29,820 nt of DNA from Lachnospiraceae bacterium UBA7110 (GCA_002492295.1 DKYC01000044.1:1-29820); one strand, 5' to 3'. Positions 15,951-24,695 are shown, numbered from the stretch's first letter. Numbers and translations are program-made. Notes: generated from the letters alone by a model not told the origin.

Positions 15951-16541
15951 ATGAAAAAATTTGCGGTTATGTGTTTGACGGCAGTGTTGTCCTTTGGCAT
16001 GTTGGCGGGATGCGGCGCTAAAAGTGACAGAAATTCCGATGAAGTGACAGATGATGGGGCGTTGGATCCTTCGGGAATGGTACATCTTGAGAGCGTTGAC
16101 GAGGTGTCCGCATTTTTTGACGAGGCATATGAGGGAGTGGCGCAGGATCTGCTCCCTTATGAGATACAGACGACGGAGCTGGATTTAAATGATGCTGACA
16201 TGCTGGAGTACCATACGGGGCTGACAGACCTTTCAGGTGTTGCGGGGATTTATCTGTCGGAGTCAATGATGAGCTCTACGGCATACAGCGCCGTATACAT
16301 CCGTACGAATGACGAGGGGGACGCAAAGGCGGTTTTGCAGGCTTTGATGGATAATATTAATCCGGCGAAATGGGTTTGCGTGTCGGCGGAAAAGCAGATT
16401 GGTGCGCTGTTTGGAAATGATATTTTCTTCGTTATGGGTTCTGCGGATACGGCGGATGAGGTTTATAAAAGCGCAGCGGCGGCGGCACAGGCGCGCGGTC
16501 TGAATGTGTCTGAAATGACGGAAAAAAATAATCCCATGTAG
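15951..16541 (+). CDS. Small lipoprotein, DUF4358-like
   Basis: The 196-residue product has a lipoprotein signal peptide, MKKFAVMCLTAVLSFGMLAGC, with lipobox LAGC and Cys21 as the lipidation site. The mature part has a short acidic linker and one compact alpha/beta domain (about 45-185) without catalytic motifs that I can recognise. Its pattern (AYEGVAQDLLPYE, ...YHTGLTDLSGVAGIYLSES, ...DIFFVMGSADTADEV) resembles DUF4358 proteins. I recall these often lying beside MBOAT and DHHW genes in Lachnospiraceae, as here. It is too short and unlike MetQ to be the methionine-binding protein. The start ATG at 15951 has GAAAGGTGAGG upstream; a TTG at 15945 is less likely. The MBOAT gene starts 9 bases after its stop. 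Confidence 0.75.
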   Translation: MKKFAVMCLTAVLSFGMLAGCGAKSDRNSDEVTDDGALDPSGMVHLESVDEVSAFFDEAYEGVAQDLLPYEIQTTELDLNDADMLEYHTGLTDLSGVAGIYLSESMMSSTAYSAVYIRTNDEGDAKAVLQALMDNINPAKWVCVSAEKQIGALFGNDIFFVMGSADTADEVYKSAAAAAQARGLNVSEMTEKNNPM

Positions 16542-16550
16542 GAGGGCGAT

Positions 16551-17954
16551 ATGCTTTTTTCGAGCATTACGTTTTTATATTTCTTTTTACCGTTTACCGT
16601 TTTACTGTATTATCTTGTGCCCCAAAAGGCGAAAAATTCTGTACTGTTTGTAATGTCCGTTTTGTTTTACGCATGGGGAGAGCCTGTGTATGTGCTTCTG
16701 ATGCTTGCGGAGATTTTGGCGGCATATGCGCTGACGGTGGGGATGCAGTATTTTGGGGAGCGTTTGGCAGGCAGAGTGTTCTATGCTTTGTCTGTCCTTT
16801 TTCCTTTTGTGCTGCTTTTTTATTTTAAGTTTTCCCCGTCGCTGCCAATCGGGATTTCGTTTTATACATTTCAGATTGTCAGCTATTGCATTGATGTGCG
16901 CAGAGGGCATGTGAAGATGCAAAAGAGTCTGCTTAAGCTTGCAACGTATGTGACGCTGTTTCCACAGCTTGTGGCAGGACCGATTGTGCGGTATGAGGAT
17001 GTTGCGGATGTGATTGACGGGATGGAAGAAGCGGATGGCAGCGGTGCGGATAAAAATGACATATGTGTCAGTTTGACGCAGGGGGCGGTGCGGTTTCTTG
17101 TGGGGCTTGCAAAGAAGGTTCTGATTGCGAATGTGCTTGGCGAATTTGTGACAGAGGTGTCAGCTTTGCCGCATACGCAGCGTGGGATTCTATTGTCGTG
17201 GGCGTATGCGGCAGCGGTGTGCTTACAGCTTTATTTTGACTTTTCGGGGTATTCGGATATGGCAATCGGGCTTGGCAGAATGCTTGGATTTTCGTTTCCC
17301 GAGAATTTCAATTATCCGTTTATTGCAAAGAGCGTAAGCGAGTTTTGGCGGCGGTGGCATATGACGCTTGGCGGGTGGTTTCGGGATTACGTGTATATTC
17401 CTCTTGGTGGAAACCGCTGCGGAAAACTGCGGTGGATATGCAATGTTTTGATTGTGTGGATGTTTACAGGGCTTTGGCATGGCGCGGAATGGAATTTTGT
17501 GCTTTGGGGGCTTAGCTTTGCCGTGCTGCTTGTGGCGGAAAAGGCAGTTAAGCGGTTGATAGCGCGGCGCAATGTGTTGACGGATTTTGTCAGTCATGCG
17601 TATATGGTTTTGGTGATTTTAACAACTTTTCTGCTGTTCCATAATACACAGCTTAGCGGCGCGTGGCAGGATTTTGCGGGGCTTTGGCGCGTTCCTGGCG
17701 GGGCGGCAATTGACAGGGCGGTCAACGGATATCTGCTGGACAACCGGATTGGGATACTGGTAATTGGTTTCATTGGGGCCACTCCTCTTCCGAAAGAGGT
17801 GTGGCGTGTTCTTTGCGGTAAGGTATCACACAGGGGCGCAGGTGTTGCGGCTGCCGGCTTTTTGGAATGTGTGTTTGCGGTTGGGCTTTTACTGCTTTGC
17901 ACTGCTTACCTGATTGACGGTTCGTTTAATCCGTTTTTGTATTTTAGGTTTTAA
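16551..17954 (+). CDS. MBOAT-family O-acyltransferase (AlgI/DltB/PatA type)
   Basis: This 467-residue multi-pass membrane protein transfers acyl groups, usually acetyl, to polysaccharides or similar acceptors at the cell surface. It has the family's long hydrophobic profile, the PIGISFYTFQIVSYCIDV stretch (99-116) and TLFPQLVAGPIVRYED (135-150). It also carries FWRRWHMTLGGWFRDYVYIPLGG (conserved His270) and MFTGLWHGAEWNFVLWG with the catalytic-type His310. The ATG has AGGAGGG 8 bases upstream. It is followed 18-30 bases later by a DHHW/AlgX-like gene, the classical pairing in which MBOAT delivers acyl groups across the membrane and the partner attaches them. The acceptor polymer cannot be read from the sequence. 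Confidence 0.92.
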   Translation: MLFSSITFLYFFLPFTVLLYYLVPQKAKNSVLFVMSVLFYAWGEPVYVLLMLAEILAAYALTVGMQYFGERLAGRVFYALSVLFPFVLLFYFKFSPSLPIGISFYTFQIVSYCIDVRRGHVKMQKSLLKLATYVTLFPQLVAGPIVRYEDVADVIDGMEEADGSGADKNDICVSLTQGAVRFLVGLAKKVLIANVLGEFVTEVSALPHTQRGILLSWAYAAAVCLQLYFDFSGYSDMAIGLGRMLGFSFPENFNYPFIAKSVSEFWRRWHMTLGGWFRDYVYIPLGGNRCGKLRWICNVLIVWMFTGLWHGAEWNFVLWGLSFAVLLVAEKAVKRLIARRNVLTDFVSHAYMVLVILTTFLLFHNTQLSGAWQDFAGLWRVPGGAAIDRAVNGYLLDNRIGILVIGFIGATPLPKEVWRVLCGKVSHRGAGVAAAGFLECVFAVGLLLLCTAYLIDGSFNPFLYFRF

Positions 17955-17984
17955 GGAAATGAGTTTTGCAACATGGGGTATTCT

Positions 17985-19097
17985 ATGAAACGAGTGACTT
18001 TATTTTTATTAACGGTGATTGTGCTTGGGAGTGCGGCGGCGTTTGTTGTGTGTCCGAAACAGGAATATTCCGCATCGGAGCGAAGGCGTCTTGCAGGCAT
18101 GCCAGGTTTTTCGGCGGACAGCCTTTTGGATGGGAGCTATATGGGTGCGTTGGAAACGTATTTGCTGGACCATTTTCCGATGCGGGAGGCGTATCGGGGG
18201 ATGAAAGCGGATTATGCGGTCAATGTGCTGCGGCAGAAAGAGAATAATGGTATTTATATTGCGCAGGGGCATGCGTCAAAGCTGGAGTATCCTTTAAATG
18301 AAACGGGTGTGGAGCGGGCGGTACAGTTGGTGCGCTCCTTGAAGGAGACGCATTTCCCAAATAACCGCGTATTTTATACGGTGATACCGGATAAAAATTA
18401 TTTCCTTGCAGAGCCGAATGGATACCCGCATATGGATTACGGTAAGCTGTTTGCGCTGCTTTCTAAGGGGCTTGACGGGGAGGCGCAGTATATTGATATT
18501 GCCTCGGCATTGACGGTTGACGATTATTACCGGACGGACGCACACTGGAGGCAGGAGTGCATTGGCGGTGTTGTACAATGTCTGTTTGATAAAATGGGGT
18601 GTGCGGAAACAGCGTTTCGTCCGGATGCATATACGCAGCATAAGATAGCGGATTTTAACGGGGTTTACCGCGGTCAGGCGGCGCTGCCGTTACCTGCGGA
18701 TGAGATTGTGTATCTTACCAATGAAACGACGGAAAATGCACAGGTCTATGACGTAGAAAGCAACAGTATGAAGAAAGTTTATCAGACGCAGCTGCTTTCG
18801 GACGAAAAAAGCCTTGACGCGTACGACATTTATCTTGGCGGTGCGCGGGCGGTGCTTGTGATTGACAATGTGTCAGGCGGCAGTATGGAGGATGACAGGC
18901 GGTTGATTATGTTCCGGGATTCCTTTGGTAGCAGCCTTGCACCGCTTCTGCTGGAGCAGTATGATGAGGTGGTGCTGGTGGATTTGCGCTATATCAGTGC
19001 GAGTCTGATTGACCGGTATGTGGATTTTGGAAATGCGGATATTTTGTTTGCGTACAATACGCTGATATGGAACAACGCGAGCATTTTGAAAAAATAA
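17985..19097 (+). CDS. DHHW-family (AlgX/AlgJ-like) surface acyl-transfer protein
   Basis: The product is 370 residues from the ATG at 17985; an ATG at 17973 is an alternative, but GGGG at 17975-17978 is well placed for 17985. A signal anchor (KRVTLFLLTVIVLGSAAAFV) directs it outside the membrane. The SGNH-like catalytic pieces are DAHW (about 185-188, the DHHW motif with Ala for the first His) and FRDSFGSSL with Ser near residue 313. SKLEYPLN and YTVIPDKNYFLAEPNG are also typical of the family. It most likely completes O-acylation of a wall or capsule polysaccharide with the MBOAT protein upstream. The DAHW variant keeps the Asp and the second His expected for catalysis. Confidence 0.85.
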   Translation: MKRVTLFLLTVIVLGSAAAFVVCPKQEYSASERRRLAGMPGFSADSLLDGSYMGALETYLLDHFPMREAYRGMKADYAVNVLRQKENNGIYIAQGHASKLEYPLNETGVERAVQLVRSLKETHFPNNRVFYTVIPDKNYFLAEPNGYPHMDYGKLFALLSKGLDGEAQYIDIASALTVDDYYRTDAHWRQECIGGVVQCLFDKMGCAETAFRPDAYTQHKIADFNGVYRGQAALPLPADEIVYLTNETTENAQVYDVESNSMKKVYQTQLLSDEKSLDAYDIYLGGARAVLVIDNVSGGSMEDDRRLIMFRDSFGSSLAPLLLEQYDEVVLVDLRYISASLIDRYVDFGNADILFAYNTLIWNNASILKK

Positions 19098-19128
19098 ATA
19101 CGGCGCGTTTTCTGAAAGGAGCAGGATT

Positions 19129-20928
19129 TTGGGGATGAAAGTAAAGGAAGTATTAACGGCAGTCAAAGCGGAGCGCTTTTTCGGCGGTGAAAGGGAGGAA
19201 CCAAACCGTCTTATGACAAAGTGGGGTGAGGCGCTTTTGGAGAGCGGACATCAAAAGCCGCTTGCGGAATATCCAAGACCGCAGCTCGTGCGTGACAATT
19301 ATACGATTCTGAACGGATTTTGGCGGTATGCGTTTACGGAATCCGCACAGATACCGTCTTCCTGGGACGGTGAAATTCTTGTGCCGTTTTCGCCGGAAAC
19401 CGTGTTGTCAGGCGTGGAGCGGCAGCTTTTACCGGACGAATATCTTTGGTATCTGCGCGATTTTGCGGTTACGGAAATAAAGGGACGGCTGCTTTTGCAT
19501 TTTGGCGCGTGCGACGAACGGTGCAAGGTGTATATTAATGACCGGGAGGCAGGGCGCCATTCGGGAGGCTATCAGGCGTTTTCCCTGGATATTACGGAGT
19601 TTGTGAAAATCGGGACGAATACTGTTATGGTATGCGTTCAGGACAGAAGCGATACGTCTTACCACGGGAGGGGGAAGCAGTGCCTCAAAAACGGCGGGAT
19701 GTTTTATACTGCGCAGAGCGGTTTGTGGCAGACGGTTTGGTATGAGTGGCTTCCTGACGTCTACATAAAGTCACTGCGTATCACTCCGTTTTATGATGAG
19801 GACAGGGTGGTGATTGCGGTAAAGGGAAGTGAGAATATGACACACGTGTCATATTCTGCGGAGGTTTACGACGGGGATATACTCGTGGGAACGGCAGAGT
19901 GTTTCGGCAGCGGTGCACAGTGGGAGGAATTGCATGTGCAGATACCTGACAAGAAGAGCTGGTCGCCCGTGTCGCCGTTTTTGTACGACGTGAAGATTCA
20001 GATGCGCTGCGAGGGTTCTGTCGATACGGTGAAGAGTTATTTTGGGATGCGCTGCTTTTCGGTTGAGAAGGACAGGGATGGTGTGCCGCGTCTTTGCTTA
20101 AACCATTTGCCATATTTCCAAAACGGGGTATTGGATCAGGGGTACTATCCGGAAAGTCTGATGACGCCGCCGAGTGATGAGGCGATGGTGTATGATATTG
20201 AATTTGTTAAACGCAAGGGCTTTAACATGATCCGGAAGCATTGCAAGATTGAGCCGATGCGGTGGTATTATCACTGCGACAGGCTGGGCGTGCTTGTGTG
20301 GCAGGATATGATCAACGGCGGGGGACCGTATAATTTTATCAGGACATGTTATCTTCCGAACGCGATTGTGCCGCTGCAGAAGCTGAAGGATAATCATTAT
20401 CATTATACGGCAAGAGAGGATGCGCGGGGACGCAGAGAGTGGAAAAAGGAGTGTGCGGAGACGATTGCGCAGCTGTATAATTGTCCCTGCATCTGTATGT
20501 GGGTACTGTTCAATGAAGGCTGGGGGCAGTTTGACGCAGTGAAGAATACGGCGTTTGTGCGGCGCATGGACGCTACGCGTCTGATTGATGCACATAGCGG
20601 ATGGTTTGACCAAGGGGCTGGTGACGTGAAAAGTGAACATACGTACTTCTTTAAGCTGTCCGTAAAAAGAGGGGAAAAGCCATATGTGCTATCGGAGTAT
20701 GGCGGTGTTTCGCTGATTGTGGAAGGGCATATGTATTCGGACTCTTATTTCGGGTATGGGGTTCATGAGGATGTGCAGCAGTTTTTGGAAGAGTATGCGC
20801 GGTTTATGGCGCAAATGGAGCGGATGAAGAAAGAGGGGTTATGCGCGGCGGTTTATACGCAGCTTTCGGATATTGAGGAGGAGATTAACGGGCTGGTGAC
20901 GTATGACAGAAAGGTCGAAAAGGTATAA
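19129..20928 (+). CDS. Glycoside hydrolase family 2-type protein
   Basis: The 599-residue product has the GH2 order: a jelly-roll sugar-binding domain (about 45-215, with PRPQLVRDNYTILNGFWRYAF and NGGMFYTAQSGLWQTVWYE), an immunoglobulin-like domain (about 216-312) and a TIM barrel (about 313-599). The barrel carries the acid/base Glu463 in WVLFNEGWGQFD and the nucleophile Glu523 in VLSEYGG. GFNMIRKHCKIEP and DRLGVLVWQDM are further GH2 landmarks. Substrate (beta-galactoside, glucuronide or mannoside) cannot be decided. It lacks a signal peptide, so it is cytoplasmic. AAAGGAG at 19115-19121 is best spaced for TTG 19129; ATG 19135 is the alternative two codons on. Lying after the acylation genes suggests co-expression with surface-polysaccharide functions. 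Confidence 0.88.
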   Translation: MGMKVKEVLTAVKAERFFGGEREEPNRLMTKWGEALLESGHQKPLAEYPRPQLVRDNYTILNGFWRYAFTESAQIPSSWDGEILVPFSPETVLSGVERQLLPDEYLWYLRDFAVTEIKGRLLLHFGACDERCKVYINDREAGRHSGGYQAFSLDITEFVKIGTNTVMVCVQDRSDTSYHGRGKQCLKNGGMFYTAQSGLWQTVWYEWLPDVYIKSLRITPFYDEDRVVIAVKGSENMTHVSYSAEVYDGDILVGTAECFGSGAQWEELHVQIPDKKSWSPVSPFLYDVKIQMRCEGSVDTVKSYFGMRCFSVEKDRDGVPRLCLNHLPYFQNGVLDQGYYPESLMTPPSDEAMVYDIEFVKRKGFNMIRKHCKIEPMRWYYHCDRLGVLVWQDMINGGGPYNFIRTCYLPNAIVPLQKLKDNHYHYTAREDARGRREWKKECAETIAQLYNCPCICMWVLFNEGWGQFDAVKNTAFVRRMDATRLIDAHSGWFDQGAGDVKSEHTYFFKLSVKRGEKPYVLSEYGGVSLIVEGHMYSDSYFGYGVHEDVQQFLEEYARFMAQMERMKKEGLCAAVYTQLSDIEEEINGLVTYDRKVEKV

Positions 20929-20932
20929 AAGA

Positions 20933-21673
20933 ATGACGCCAAAAACACAACAACGCCAGGTTCCTTGCGAGCATGGCGTGATTACCTATCAGCTTACAAG
21001 GAAAAAAGTCAAAAACGTCAATTTAAGGATTAAACAGGACGGCAGTGTGCTCGTGTCGGCAAATACCCGCGTTCCGGCAGCATTCATTGACGGCTTTGTC
21101 CGTCAAAAACAGGACTTCATCCTGTCCGCACTCGCAAAATACAAAGAAAAAAGCGAATTACATCCGCAAATTCCAAGGCAATATGCCAGCGGTGAAAATT
21201 ATACGCTGCTTGGCAGAAATCTTGGGTTAAAGGTAGAGGAAGCGCAAAGCGAGTCCGTCTATACGGACGGCGTTTCTATCTTTTTGAACGTAAAGGACAA
21301 GGAAAATTTCCGCCGCAAGGAAATCCTCATGACAAAATGGCTTAAGGAGTATCAGACAGCGCTTTTTCAGGAATTGATTTCACAAACTTATGCGTCCTTT
21401 CAAAAATACGGCGTTCCATTTCCGACGCTCAAAATCCGGACAATGAAGTCAAGGTGGGGCTCCTGCCAGCCAGACAAAGGGATTATTACATTAAACAGCC
21501 GCCTGATAGAGGCGCCGCGCGCTTCCGTTGAATATGTCGTTTTGCACGAGTTTGCGCATTTTATCCATCCCAACCATTCCAAGGCGTTTTGGGATTTTGT
21601 GACAATGATGATGCCGGATTGGAAAGAGCGCAGGAAAGAACTGGAAAATATCAGAATGGAAGTTATTTCTTAA
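20933..21673 (+). CDS. YgjP-like (DUF45/M48-type) zinc metallopeptidase domain protein
   Basis: The 246-residue protein has the YgjP/DUF45 layout: an N-terminal beta-rich part (LTRKKVKNVNLRIKQDGSV), a helical middle, the conserved MKSRWGSC (about 171-178), and the zinc-peptidase motif HEFAHFIHPNHSKAFW. In that motif His205, Glu206 and His209 form HExxH and a nearby His (about 215) is a likely further ligand. Proteins of this family resemble the C-terminal protease part of WSS1/SprT enzymes; bacterial substrates are unknown. The frame also opens at ATG 20903, overlapping the GH2 gene by 26 bases, but AAAAGG before ATG 20933 and the 4-base gap favour the latter. Base usage is less G-rich at third positions than in the neighbours. 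Confidence 0.85.
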   Translation: MTPKTQQRQVPCEHGVITYQLTRKKVKNVNLRIKQDGSVLVSANTRVPAAFIDGFVRQKQDFILSALAKYKEKSELHPQIPRQYASGENYTLLGRNLGLKVEEAQSESVYTDGVSIFLNVKDKENFRRKEILMTKWLKEYQTALFQELISQTYASFQKYGVPFPTLKIRTMKSRWGSCQPDKGIITLNSRLIEAPRASVEYVVLHEFAHFIHPNHSKAFWDFVTMMMPDWKERRKELENIRMEVIS

Positions 21674-21674
21674 A

Positions 21675-21944
21675 GTAAACGGTATACTCATCCGAAAGCA
21701 GGCCAAAAAGCAGATTATGGCAGCAAAGCTTCATGATATTTCCGTTTTGGTGCATATGGCAGGTGATGATGAAGCTGCCATATGGAAAGTGCTTGAATGG
21801 GGAACGGACGGCGTGGTCATTCCTTGGCAGAGGAGGGCGTCGATGCGGTCAATTTCGACCAAGCAAAGGGAAGCGGCGTACTTAATCCTGCTGAAAGAGG
21901 TCGTGGCTGAAACGAAAGCAGTTGTTTCAATGGAATACGGATAA
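21675..21944 (+). pseudogene. Remnant resembling HpcH/HpaI-type class II aldolase
   Basis: An open frame (ATG at 21717, frame open from 21675) encodes AAKLHDISVLVHMAGDDEAA then IWKVLEWGTDGVVIPWQ. That pattern matches the region of HpcH/HpaI/KDR aldolases in which a substrate-loop arginine segment leads to a 'LD.GA.G...P' strand. After PWQ the reading frame no longer resembles the family, and the N-terminal 50 or so and the C-terminal residues are missing. No ribosome binding site precedes the ATG. It is probably a decayed fragment of a sugar-acid aldolase gene. The match is from memory and short, so the identity is tentative. Confidence 0.3.
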
Positions 21945-21988
21945 TCCTTGTTAAGCCGCATTTGTTTTTTGCACGGTTTCAAGGCAAC

Positions 21989-22016
21989 AAGCAGGGGAAG
22001 ATTTCTTCCCCTGCTT
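21989..22016. terminator. Strong hairpin between convergent units
   Basis: AAGCAGGGGAAG-ATTT-CTTCCCCTGCTT forms a perfect 12-bp stem. AATTGTTTGTCTTT follows on the plus strand and GTTGCC on the minus strand. It lies just beyond the end of uxaC and can end transcription from both sides, more convincingly on the plus strand. Confidence 0.7.
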
Positions 22017-22042
22017 AATTGTTTGTCTTTATAGGATTATCT

Positions 22043-23458
22043 TTATACTGTCTTCAAATCAAATCCAAAATACTTCACCGCATTGTTGTAAGAAATTCCC
22101 TTCACAATCTCTTCAAGGATTTCCATATCCGCAGGGAATTCGCCGTTCTCAACCCAGCCGCCAATCAGGTTGCACATAATTCTCCGGAAGTACTCGTGTC
22201 TTGTATAAGAAAGGAAGCTTCTCGAGTCGGTCAGCATCCCTACAAAGCCGGAAAGATTTCCGAGGTTTGCAAGCGAAATCATCTGATCCTCCATACCTGT
22301 CTTGTGGTCATTGAACCACCATGCGCTGCCCTGCTGGATTTTTGCGCAAGCCGTAGAGTCCTGGAAACATCCAAGGATTGTGCCAATCGCCTGATTATCG
22401 TTCGGATTTAAGCTGTAGATAATCGTCTTAGGCAGTTCGTCCGTCTTAATCAGTGCATTGAGGAAGTCCGCAAGCTCTGCAGAAGGTGCATAGTTGTTAA
22501 TGCAGTCGTAGCCTGTGTCAGGACCAAGCTGGTCGTAGCGCAGCGTATTGTTGTCGCGCTTGCAGCCGTAGTGGAGCTGCATTACCCAGTTTAATCTGTG
22601 ATACTGTTTGCCGACAAAAAGCATAAACGCTGTCTTGTACTTTAACTCTTCCTCGCGTGTAACGGCAGCGCCGCTCTTTCTTTTTGCAAAAATTGCCTCG
22701 ATTTCCTCGTCTGTAGCAGGATGATACATCACATATTCCAACGCATGGTCGGAAACAGAGCAGCCCATTGACGCAAAGAAATCCAAACGTTTGTTCAACG
22801 CGTTTTTTAAATCCGCAAACGTATTAATCGCAACACCGCTCACATCCGCAAGCTTTGCAAGATAGTCAAAATAGTCAGGTTTTTCAATATTCATCGCCTT
22901 GTCGGGACGCCATGCAGGCAGCACCTGCACATCAAATGTATCGTCTGCCGCAATCTGCTTATGATATTCCAAGGAGTCAATCGGATCGTCTGTCGTACAG
23001 ATTAAGGTTACGTTTGAGCTTTTGATTAATCCGCGTACGCTCATTGAGGGCTCCTGCAGTTTCGCGTTGCATAGGTTCCAAACCTCTTCCGCGGTATTTT
23101 TATTGAGCGCTCCCGTGTAGCCGAAATAGCGCTGCAGCTCAAGATGCGTCCAGTGGTAAAGCGGGTTGCCGATTGCCTTTCCCACACACTCCGCCCACTT
23201 GAAGAATTTCTCCTTGTCGGACGCGTCACCCGTCATGTACTTTTCCTCAACGCCGCATGAGCGCATAAAGCGCCATTTGTAGTGGTCGCCGCCGAGCCAT
23301 ACCTGCGTAATGTTGTCAAATTTGCGGTCGTTTGCAATTTCCGCCGGATTGATGTGGCAGTGATAGTCAAGAATGGGAGTCTTCTCCGCAAACTTGTGAT
23401 AAAGGTCAGACGCGGTCTTGGTCTGAAGGATGAAATCCTGATCCATAAAAGCTTTCAT
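22043..23458 (-). CDS. uxaC: Glucuronate (uronate) isomerase UxaC
   Basis: The 471-residue enzyme converts D-glucuronate to D-fructuronate and D-galacturonate to D-tagaturonate, the first step of hexuronate catabolism in the cytoplasm. It shows PILDYHCHINPAEI (His33, His35, metal-binding region), ITQVWLGGDHYKWRFMRSCGV, GNPLYHWTHLELQRYFG, LICTTDDPIDSL, VLPAWRPDKAMNI and, near the end, RHEYFRRIMCNLIGGWVENGE. All are hallmarks of the family, and the length is normal. The start has AGGAGGAAACAAC before the ATG. It follows the lacI-type regulator gene by 40 bases on the minus strand and is likely in its operon, with the divergent kduI serving the same uronate/pectin pathway. Confidence 0.97.
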   Translation of the reverse strand: MKAFMDQDFILQTKTASDLYHKFAEKTPILDYHCHINPAEIANDRKFDNITQVWLGGDHYKWRFMRSCGVEEKYMTGDASDKEKFFKWAECVGKAIGNPLYHWTHLELQRYFGYTGALNKNTAEEVWNLCNAKLQEPSMSVRGLIKSSNVTLICTTDDPIDSLEYHKQIAADDTFDVQVLPAWRPDKAMNIEKPDYFDYLAKLADVSGVAINTFADLKNALNKRLDFFASMGCSVSDHALEYVMYHPATDEEIEAIFAKRKSGAAVTREEELKYKTAFMLFVGKQYHRLNWVMQLHYGCKRDNNTLRYDQLGPDTGYDCINNYAPSAELADFLNALIKTDELPKTIIYSLNPNDNQAIGTILGCFQDSTACAKIQQGSAWWFNDHKTGMEDQMISLANLGNLSGFVGMLTDSRSFLSYTRHEYFRRIMCNLIGGWVENGEFPADMEILEEIVKGISYNNAVKYFGFDLKTV

Positions 23459-23498
23459 GTTGTTTCCTCCTGTTTGTTTTTGATATTGTTTTTATTTA

Positions 23499-24503
23499 TT
23501 AAAGAGTGGTACCTCTTTTTATCAGTTCGCCCGAAAAGATGACCTTCTGCGGCATCTCACGGTTGTCGAGAATTCCAATCAGCGTACTGACGATATGGTG
23601 GCAGAGCGTTTCCAGACGGTTATCCACGCTCGTAAGCTCCGGGTCGCAGCAGGTGCTTAAAATGGAATTGTTGTATCCGATAATGGACAAATCCTTCGGG
23701 ATATCCAGCCCTTTTTTGTGTGCAAATTTCGCGGCGCCGATGGCAAGATAGTCGTTTGAGGCGATAATCCCATGATACTGGATACTGCTGTCAAGCTCTG
23801 CAAGAAAATCCGCAATCGCCAGAAGTTTGGAATTTCTTCCGGGAAAGTACTGCATATATTCCATGCGCAGCGGAATCCCTCTCTGTGTCAGCGCACTCTG
23901 ATAACCCGAGAGCTTTCGCAGCGCAGAGTAGGACTTGGAATTGTAAAGATAAAGAATGTCCTCAACGCCCGTCTCCAAAAGGTACGTGGCTGCCTGCATC
24001 GTCGCTTTAAAGTCGTCGCACATTCCGCAATAGACATTCTCGCAGTCAAAATCCGCATTGAGCAGCAGCACGGGAATTTCCTTTGCCGCCTCGCGGATAT
24101 AGTCATTGTCGCTGTCCGTTCCGGAAACAAAATGAGAGCCGACAAGGATAACGCTGTCCACCTTTTTGTTCACCAGAAGGTTTAGGTATTTCTGCTTGTC
24201 GCAAAGCTCATAGCCTGTGCAGCAAAGAATGCAGTTGTAGTTATTTGCCCGAAGTTCCTGCTCCACGTGATATACGGCATTGGCAAGATACAAATCGGAA
24301 GAGTCGGCACACAGGATGCCTATGGTATTCATCGAGTTTAAGCCAAGCCCTCTTGCAAACGCGTTCGGTGTATAGTCACACGCCTCAATGACGGCGAGAA
24401 CCTTTTGGCGCGTCTGTGCGCTGACATTGTCCGAGCCGTTCAACACGCGCGACACGGTCGCAATCGATACGCCGGCTTTCTCGGAAACATCGTATATGGT
24501 CAT
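23499..24503 (-). CDS. LacI-family transcriptional regulator
   Basis: The 334-residue regulator starts with the LacI helix-turn-helix (MTIYDVSEKAGVSIATVSRV) and hinge helix (NAFARGLGL, residues about 48-56). A periplasmic-binding-protein-like sensor domain follows (about 60-334; NTIGILCADSSDLYLAN, GIIASNDYLAIGAAKFAHKKG, LSIIGYNNS). Placed upstream of uxaC and divergent from kduI, it most likely controls both by binding a uronate or its keto-deoxy derivative. Three operator-like palindromes lie in the 24504-24809 intergenic region, one just downstream of its own promoter, suggesting autoregulation. The ATG has AGGAGGGAC upstream. The inducer is inferred from context. Confidence 0.93.
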   Translation of the reverse strand: MTIYDVSEKAGVSIATVSRVLNGSDNVSAQTRQKVLAVIEACDYTPNAFARGLGLNSMNTIGILCADSSDLYLANAVYHVEQELRANNYNCILCCTGYELCDKQKYLNLLVNKKVDSVILVGSHFVSGTDSDNDYIREAAKEIPVLLLNADFDCENVYCGMCDDFKATMQAATYLLETGVEDILYLYNSKSYSALRKLSGYQSALTQRGIPLRMEYMQYFPGRNSKLLAIADFLAELDSSIQYHGIIASNDYLAIGAAKFAHKKGLDIPKDLSIIGYNNSILSTCCDPELTSVDNRLETLCHHIVSTLIGILDNREMPQKVIFSGELIKRGTTL

Positions 24504-24576
24504 AAGTCTGTCCCTCCTGACAGGCGTATATGAAAAAAGATTTACGCTGCTGCATTTCCGTTTGTTAAAAAAACGG

Positions 24577-24590
24577 TGTAAGCGCTACCA
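24577..24590. promoter_or_regulatory. Operator-like site 1 (LacI/CcpA type)
   Basis: TGTAAGCGCTACCA matches the catabolite-response/LacI-family operator pattern TGNNANCGNNNNCA. It sits downstream of the minus-strand promoter of the regulator gene. Confidence 0.55.
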
Positions 24591-24626
24591 TAACAGCCTG
24601 CAATCATACAGGTATCGCATGATGTA

Positions 24627-24655
24627 AGTTTACTATGAAAATATATGAAAATCAA
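24627..24655 (-). promoter_or_regulatory. Putative promoter of the regulator-uxaC operon
   Basis: On the minus strand TTGATT (24655-24650), a 17-base spacer and TAAACT (24632-24627) resemble a sigma-A promoter. It would read toward the regulator gene starting at 24503, with operator-like site 1 in the leader. Confidence 0.45.
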
Positions 24656-24664
24656 GTGTAAATA

Positions 24665-24693
24665 TTGACTATTTGTAAAGAATGAAGTAAAAT
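24665..24693 (+). promoter_or_regulatory. Putative sigma-A promoter of kduI
   Basis: TTGACT (24665-24670), exactly 17 bases and TAAAAT (24688-24693) form a good vegetative promoter. Two operator-like sites begin 3 and 20 bases after the -10, placed to block initiation or early elongation. Confidence 0.65.
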
Positions 24694-24695
24694 AA

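Noticed and set aside
15945..16541. Lipoprotein after metI considered as MetQ
   Set aside because: At 196 residues it is too short and lacks NlpA/MetQ motifs; it resembles DUF4358-type lipoproteins instead.
17966..18247. 93-codon frame overlapping the start of the DHHW gene
   Set aside because: It is a shifted reading of the same DNA, Gly/Cys-rich with no domain, while the DHHW frame has a signal anchor and conserved motifs.
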